A DNA stretch of 64,000 bases, from contig NZ_AP022579.1 in assembly GCF_010731295.1 (NCBI RefSeq), positions 6,014,001 to 6,078,000 on the forward strand, given 5' to 3'. The notes under the pieces are model-generated. The model did not search any database. It was not told the origin of the DNA and worked only from the letters and a program-made list of their open reading frames with translations. Position numbers and translations under genes: made by a program. The stretch is from Mycolicibacterium boenickei. GTDB lineage: Bacteria; Actinomycetota; Actinomycetes; Mycobacteriales; Mycobacteriaceae. Shown in pieces: positions 59,973-64,000 of the stretch (its first letter is position 1; each line of letters opens with the position of its first letter).

Positions 59973-60772
59973 ACACTCAACCTGCGGTGCTGTCCGACAC
60001 CACCGACGGCGTCCTGACCATCACCCTCAACCGCCCCGAGGCCGCCAACGCGGTGCGTCCTGATGACCGCGATGCGTTGATCGCGTTGTTGACTGCTGCG
60101 GATGCCGACGACAAGGTGCGCGTGGTCGTATTGCGGGCCAACGGCAAACACTTCTGCGCAGGTGCCGATGTCGGATCGCTCGCCGACCGGCGTGCAACTG
60201 TGGAAAAGCGGGTGATGGACCCGATGCGGCGCATCATGAACGGCGCCCAGAAGCTGGTGGCCAGCGTGCTGGACTGCAACAAGCCGGTGATCGCCGCAGT
60301 GCAGGGTGCCGCGACCGGCGTAGGAGCTCACCTTGTATACGCCTCCGATCTGGTCATCGCCACCGAAAATGCCTATTTTGCAGAGTCTTTCGCCAAGCGC
60401 GGCTTAGTGGTCGATGGCGGCGGCTGCTACCTGCTGCCGCGGCGGATCGGCATGCAGAAGGCCAAGGAGTTGGCGTTCTTTGGTGAGAAGCTCACCGCAG
60501 CCGAGGCTTTGAGCCTCGGCCTGGTGAACCGGGTGGTGGCGGCCGATGAGCTTGATGCCGCGATTGCCGATTTCGCCGGCCGACTGGCTACCGCACCCAC
60601 GACTGCGATCGCGTTCACCAAACGACTGCTCAACGACTCCCCCGACACGGATCGCACCGGAGCCTTCGTCGCCGAGGCGATGGCGCAAGAGATCCAGTCG
60701 TATTCGCACGACTCGAAAGAGGGCGTGCAGGCCTTCGTCGAGAAGCGCCCGACCGAATTCACCGGGTGGTGA
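59969..60772 (+). CDS. Enoyl-CoA hydratase/isomerase family protein
   Basis: A 267-residue crotonase, ATGA overlap with the P450. It has NGKHFCAGADVGSLADRR and QGAATGVGAHLVYASDLVIA. At the first hydratase Glu position the sequence reads FAESFAKRGLVVDGGGCYLL, the PaaG/isomerase-like version without that Glu; the second Glu (KAKELAFFGE) is kept. It may be an isomerase or a variant hydratase or hydrolase. Its neighbours make a role in the branched-chain beta-oxidation route probable. Confidence 0.87.
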   Translation: MNTQPAVLSDTTDGVLTITLNRPEAANAVRPDDRDALIALLTAADADDKVRVVVLRANGKHFCAGADVGSLADRRATVEKRVMDPMRRIMNGAQKLVASVLDCNKPVIAAVQGAATGVGAHLVYASDLVIATENAYFAESFAKRGLVVDGGGCYLLPRRIGMQKAKELAFFGEKLTAAEALSLGLVNRVVAADELDAAIADFAGRLATAPTTAIAFTKRLLNDSPDTDRTGAFVAEAMAQEIQSYSHDSKEGVQAFVEKRPTEFTGW

Positions 60773-61200
60773 CGATGGCACGTGCGGACATCCCCGTCAT
60801 CGATCCGGCCAGCGCCCCGTACTGGGAAGCCGCACGACAGGGCCGATTGTTGATCGCCGAGTGCGCGGCGTGCGGCGCCGTGCACCACTATCCGCGGCCG
60901 TTCTGTCCATGGTGCTGGAGTGAGGACGTGCATCCGGTGCAGGCCGCAGGCACGGGCACGCTCTATACGTACTCGACAGTGTTCGTGAACGACCTGGCGC
61001 CCTTCAAGGAACAGCTGCCTTATGTGGCTGCCCTCGTCGAGCTAGACGAGGGTCCACGATTGATGACCACCATAGAAGGCGTTGACTCCCAAAAGCTTCG
61101 GGTCGGCATGCCGGTCACCGCGGTGTTCCGGCCTGTCGACGACAGCGACCCGGCCAGTCCGTATCTGACCATTTTCACCCCCAGCAAGGAGAACGCATGA
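60769..61200 (+). CDS. DUF35 OB-fold/zinc-ribbon protein
   Basis: About 143 residues (GTG 60769 overlapping the upstream stop; ATG 60775 possible). A zinc ribbon CAACGAVHHYPRPFCPWCWS and an OB fold (GTGTLYTYSTVFVNDLAPFK, QLPYVAALVELDEGPRLMTT). As with the 46286 gene, it normally works with a thiolase or aldolase, none of which is encoded here. Coupled by short overlaps to both the crotonase and the SDR. Confidence 0.88.
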   Translation: MTMARADIPVIDPASAPYWEAARQGRLLIAECAACGAVHHYPRPFCPWCWSEDVHPVQAAGTGTLYTYSTVFVNDLAPFKEQLPYVAALVELDEGPRLMTTIEGVDSQKLRVGMPVTAVFRPVDDSDPASPYLTIFTPSKENA

Positions 61201-62120
61201 CCCGACTACTCGACGGCAAGGTGGCGCTGGTGACCGGCGCCGGTCACGGCATCGGCCGCGGCCACGCGCTCGAACTGGCCAAACACGGTGCCACTGTCGT
61301 CATCAACGACCTGGGCACCAGCCTGTCGGGTGAGGGCACCGGAAAGGTAGCCGACGAGGTGGTGCAGATCATCGAAAGCCGCGGCGGCAAAGCAGTTTCG
61401 GACTTCAGCGATGTCGGCGACGAGGAACAGGTCGATCTGGCGGTGGAGCGCGCCTACTCGCAACTGGGCCGGTTGGACATCGTTGTCAACAACGCCGGCA
61501 TCGTGCGTGACAAGGCAATCTGGAACATGACCGCCGACGATTTCGACCTGGTGATGCGGGTACACGTGCGCGGTAGTTGGCTGACCAGCCGCGCGGTCGC
61601 CCGTAAGTGGCGGGACGAGTCGAAAGCCAACGGCGGGAAGGTGTATGGGCGCATCATCAACACCACCTCGGGTGCGGGGCTGCACGGACACTTCGGGCAG
61701 ACCAACTACAGCGCCGCAAAAGCTGCCATCGTAGGGCTCACCCAGACCCTGAGCCTGGAGCTGGCGTCGATCGGCGCAACAGTGAACGCGATCAGCCCAG
61801 GCGGGCGCACCAGGATGTCCGCGTCGATGCCCGGAGCGCAGGCACCGATCGAGCCCGATGAGCGCCCTGACGACGAGTTCGACCCGAAAGATCCGTCGCT
61901 GGGCTCGCCAGTGGTGGCCTGGCTGGCCAGCCCTGAGGCCGGTCACGTCAGCGGTCAGGTAATCCGCGCGATGGGCGAGAGTATCCAACTGCTCAAGGGC
62001 TGGCATCCGGCGGCCTCGGTATCCAACGGCCAGAAGCGCTGGGATGCAGACAAGTTGGGCGCGATCATGGCCACCGACGTGTTCGGCACCCGCAACACCG
62101 GGCTGCGCTTAGGCGGCTGA
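61197..62120 (+). CDS. Short-chain dehydrogenase (3-hydroxyacyl-CoA dehydrogenase-like)
   Basis: A 307-residue SDR similar to the dehydrogenase part of peroxisomal multifunctional enzyme type 2. Cofactor motif TGAGHGIGRGHALELAK, NNAGIVRDKAIWNMTADDFD, catalytic YSAAKAAIVGLTQTLSLELA. It would oxidise the 3R-hydroxyacyl-CoA made by the MaoC-type hydratase. The last gene of the 58698 operon, followed by a hairpin at 62153. Confidence 0.9.
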   Translation: MTRLLDGKVALVTGAGHGIGRGHALELAKHGATVVINDLGTSLSGEGTGKVADEVVQIIESRGGKAVSDFSDVGDEEQVDLAVERAYSQLGRLDIVVNNAGIVRDKAIWNMTADDFDLVMRVHVRGSWLTSRAVARKWRDESKANGGKVYGRIINTTSGAGLHGHFGQTNYSAAKAAIVGLTQTLSLELASIGATVNAISPGGRTRMSASMPGAQAPIEPDERPDDEFDPKDPSLGSPVVAWLASPEAGHVSGQVIRAMGESIQLLKGWHPAASVSNGQKRWDADKLGAIMATDVFGTRNTGLRLGG

Positions 62121-62152
62121 AGCCGACGTCCTACGGACATCCAACGGACGCG

Positions 62153-62187
62153 CCGGGAATGCGATATCAACTGTGGCGCATTCCCGG
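62153..62187 (+). terminator. Terminator hairpin after the P450 operon
   Basis: 11-bp arms CCGGGAATGCG and CGCATTCCCGG with a 13-nt loop, 32 nt after the SDR stop. It ends the second catabolic cluster. Confidence 0.75.
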
Positions 62188-62931
62188 ACCGCACGCCACG
62201 AGCTCATGGTGCGCGCGGCCACTGACGACGATGACTTGCATTGCTGCGGTAGTGGTTGCGCAAACCGCCAGGGCCGCTGTTTCGAGTGTTACCAACTGTC
62301 GCGGCGGCAGTGCCGTCTGGATTCCTCGGGCCTCCGTCCAGACCAATTCGCTCGGCTCCTCGACCGGAGCATCACTCACCGCAGCCCGCACAGATATCTA
62401 ATTATACAACTATCTGAATCTATTGCTATGTGTGGACTAGGATAGCTCGCTGGGTGGTCCGTCTCCCGGAAGGATTGCGACGGCATGGCTTTTTGGACGA
62501 CAGGACGGTGCTCGTCGCCGTCACTCTGGCCAAAATGGACTCCACCATGGACGTACGGTGAACTCAGCGACCTTTCCGCGACGGCGACGCTTGCCACGAT
62601 CGATGGCATAACGGCGAACTTGGTACCTCGCGACGTGAGTCCGTCACGCAGACAATGCGGTTCGGTTACCACAGGCGGAAGATCTGCCGGCGTCTCTGCC
62701 TACGTGAGTGGAAGCAATATCTCGGTGCCGAGTACCGCGACACATCGCATGCGAACGCTGAGCGACCGAACAACACGTTGCCCGCGAATACAGATGTCAA
62801 CGCAATGGACCCCTGGATCAATCTGAGTACTGAAGACCCCGACGAATCGCGCAGACCGTGTACCGAGCATAGAGGAGGACGCCGGGCTACTGCCCCATCG
62901 AGCGGGGCGAAACTGGCCGGGCACAACGGAA
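62188..62931. other. Gene-poor stretch, no convincing gene
   Basis: About 740 bp between the catabolic cluster and the secreted-protein gene. Codon pattern is poor in all frames, no ribosome site precedes the short frames, and no family is recognised. It could be decayed coding DNA next to the transposase relic. Confidence 0.5.
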
Positions 62932-63369
62932 ATGACCCTTCAACACACGCTCACCCGCCATCGCTTTTCCAGGTCCATCCTGTTCGCATTGGCTGTCGCC
63001 ATAGCTGCGGGATCAGTCGGCGCCCTCACGAGCGGCGCGCCCTCGGCAGCCGCCGATGACGAGGGCTGCACGTTCCAGCTGTCGGCACCCCAGGCGGAAC
63101 AACTACCCGGCGGAAGTAGGACTGCGGTATCTGCAACTCTGGTGGCGACGAAGTGCTCGGGTCTAGCCCAGGCCACAAGCGCCACAGTCTGCATTACCGG
63201 CCCCAGGGGCACCGACACGTGCTCGTCGAGTCCCGCATGGTCGACGGCGAGGGCATTCATCAACATGTCAGCGCCGGGAGGCATCTACACCGCCCGCGGC
63301 CAGGGCTGCTGGGCAGTCTTCGAGAATGCTCAGTGCACTGACCTCGGGCCGGTCGGCTCGACGATCTGA
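62932..63369 (+). CDS. Small secreted protein of unknown function
   Basis: 145 residues. A signal peptide: basic start (RHRFSR), hydrophobic core (SILFALAVAIAAGSVGALTS) and cleavage near SAAA-DDEGC. The mature part of about 100 residues has seven cysteines and small polar residues (GLAQATSATVCITGPRGTDT), suggesting a disulfide-rich extracellular domain. Many similar proteins are found in mycobacteria without known role. The ribosome site is weak. Confidence 0.65.
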   Translation: MTLQHTLTRHRFSRSILFALAVAIAAGSVGALTSGAPSAAADDEGCTFQLSAPQAEQLPGGSRTAVSATLVATKCSGLAQATSATVCITGPRGTDTCSSSPAWSTARAFINMSAPGGIYTARGQGCWAVFENAQCTDLGPVGSTI

Positions 63370-63446
63370 GTGCCCACCCCACGGGCTGACACAGCACAAC
63401 GGCCTGCGCTCCGCAGCTGGGACCGCGGCGGCCTGAATCTCGGCTG

Positions 63447-64000
63447 ATGATCCGCGTATCTCGGCTCCTGACTTCGGACATCGTGTGGGGTTTTTCAGCC
63501 CGGAAACGCCGAGACCTGTACGCAAACCCGGTGCTCTACTGCATAATTGGGCGGCATATCGATCAGATGGGCCCCGAGAACTACCGAGGTGCGATCGCCG
63601 GGAAGTGCTTCACTTACGCCACCGCTTGCGGCGGACTCAGGCTGCTGCCCTACGACGCGACAACGCTGTATTTCGCGGACGAACCCGAGGACGACCTACG
63701 CACAGTCGGTTGTTCCAAGGAGTGCCACGTCCATCCGCAGATCGTGGTCGGCCTGCTGGTTGATCGAACCGGACTCCCGTTAGAACTCAGCTGATACCGG
63801 GGCCACACCGCCGAGACCACCATCATCGTCCTGATCGTCACCAGCTTCTTGGAACGCCATAGCCTCCAGGTCACGCCGATGGCGACGGCTGCCGATGCGG
63901 GCCATGCTCTCGGCGGTCAACTTCGAAGCCCTCGACGAGCTCGGACTGTCGTCCATCGTCGGCTCCCGCGCAACAAAAGCGGCCGCAGACCTGGAATCGC
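63447..64000 (+). pseudogene. Decayed IS1634-family transposase (runs off right edge)
   Basis: The frame from 63447 contains LPYDATTLYFADEPEDDLRT and HPQIVVGLLVDRTGLPLELS, the middle of an IS1634/IS1549-like transposase. A TGA at 63792 interrupts it; the same frame then continues with HTAETTIIVLIVTSFLERHS, where the intact family has a KAET motif, and ADAG. A one-base insertion near 63902 shifts the rest (MLSAVNFEALDELGLSSIVG, SRATKAAADLES) to another frame. With a stop and a frameshift it cannot be active. Its inverted repeats are not visible. It marks an old insertion beside the catabolic island. Confidence 0.75.

Noticed and set aside
1..64000. CRISPR array, tRNA, rRNA, phage genes or toxin-antitoxin pair
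   Set aside because: No regularly spaced repeats, cloverleaf sequences or matching proteins were found on either strand.

Overview
The window reads as chromosome of an environmental, probably fast-growing Mycobacterium/Mycolicibacterium. The signs are high GC, a complete yrbE-mce operon with Mce-associated proteins, F420-type luciferase-like oxidoreductases, a nicotinoprotein (NDMA-dependent) alcohol dehydrogenase, the mycobacterial TIGR00027-type methyltransferase family and many lipid beta-oxidation genes. No rRNA, tRNA, CRISPR array or prophage was seen. The only mobile-element trace is a decayed transposase at the right edge.

Layout. (1) 1-853: 5' part of acetyl-CoA synthetase. (2) 1031-12459, minus strand: one long operon yrbEA-yrbEB-mceABCDEF followed by two Mce-associated membrane proteins, a DUF732 protein and a CAP-domain protein, i.e. 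a full Mce lipid importer. (3) 12.7-15.4 kb, plus: TetR regulator, a polytopic AveC-like membrane protein and an LLM oxidoreductase. (4) 15.4-26.4 kb, minus: an acyclic-isoprenoid-type catabolic operon with enoyl-CoA hydratases, LLM oxidoreductase, acyl-CoA dehydrogenase, AtuA, a TIGR03084 protein, biotin-dependent acyl-CoA carboxylase alpha and beta subunits and a nitronate monooxygenase-like protein. (5) 26.5-28.8 kb, plus: two tandem GAF-LuxR regulators. (6) 28.8-33.9 kb, minus: flavin reductase, LLM-fragment protein, aldehyde dehydrogenase, acyl-CoA ligase and two NTF2-like proteins, divergent from an acyl-CoA dehydrogenase-fold gene at 34.2-35.4 kb. (7) 35.4-36.5 kb: gene-poor, with a likely 36-residue small protein. 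(8) 36.5-46.7 kb: an SDR, a self-sufficient P450 operon (ferredoxin, ferredoxin reductase, HIBADH-family, CMD-family, P450), TetR, methyltransferase, TesB thioesterase, SDR, acyl-CoA dehydrogenase and DUF35. (9) 47.1-62.1 kb: a second catabolic cluster in several divergent units: LigB/MhpB-type dioxygenase, alpha-methylacyl-CoA racemase, fused FadE34-like dehydrogenase, class III CoA-transferase, a double TetR, two hot-dog dehydratases, a frameshifted aldehyde dehydrogenase, an NDMA-dependent alcohol dehydrogenase, a Gfo/Idh protein, P450, crotonase, DUF35 and SDR. (10) 62.2-64 kb: gene-poor, a small secreted protein and an IS1634-family transposase relic.

How it may work together (inference). 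The Mce system would import a hydrophobic lipid. P450s plus alcohol and aldehyde dehydrogenases would turn terminal methyl groups into acids, the ligase would make CoA esters, and racemase, dehydrogenases, hydratases and SDRs would run beta-oxidation of methyl-branched chains. The AtuA/carboxylase module is the known route past a 3-methyl block in citronellyl/geranyl-type chains. Acs would salvage released acetate.

Three families of repeated intergenic sites tie the parts together: a C6-N3-G4 element across the left half (acs, mce/TetR, AveC-like, NTF2 operon, acyl-CoA dehydrogenase), a 22-bp TTAGTGAAT palindrome just upstream of the carboxylase and nitronate monooxygenase-like starts, and a TGACA-N3-RTGYYAGA site found six times at the starts of the 47-59 kb cluster. 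They suggest at least two dedicated regulons. These sites were found by eye and have not been tested statistically.
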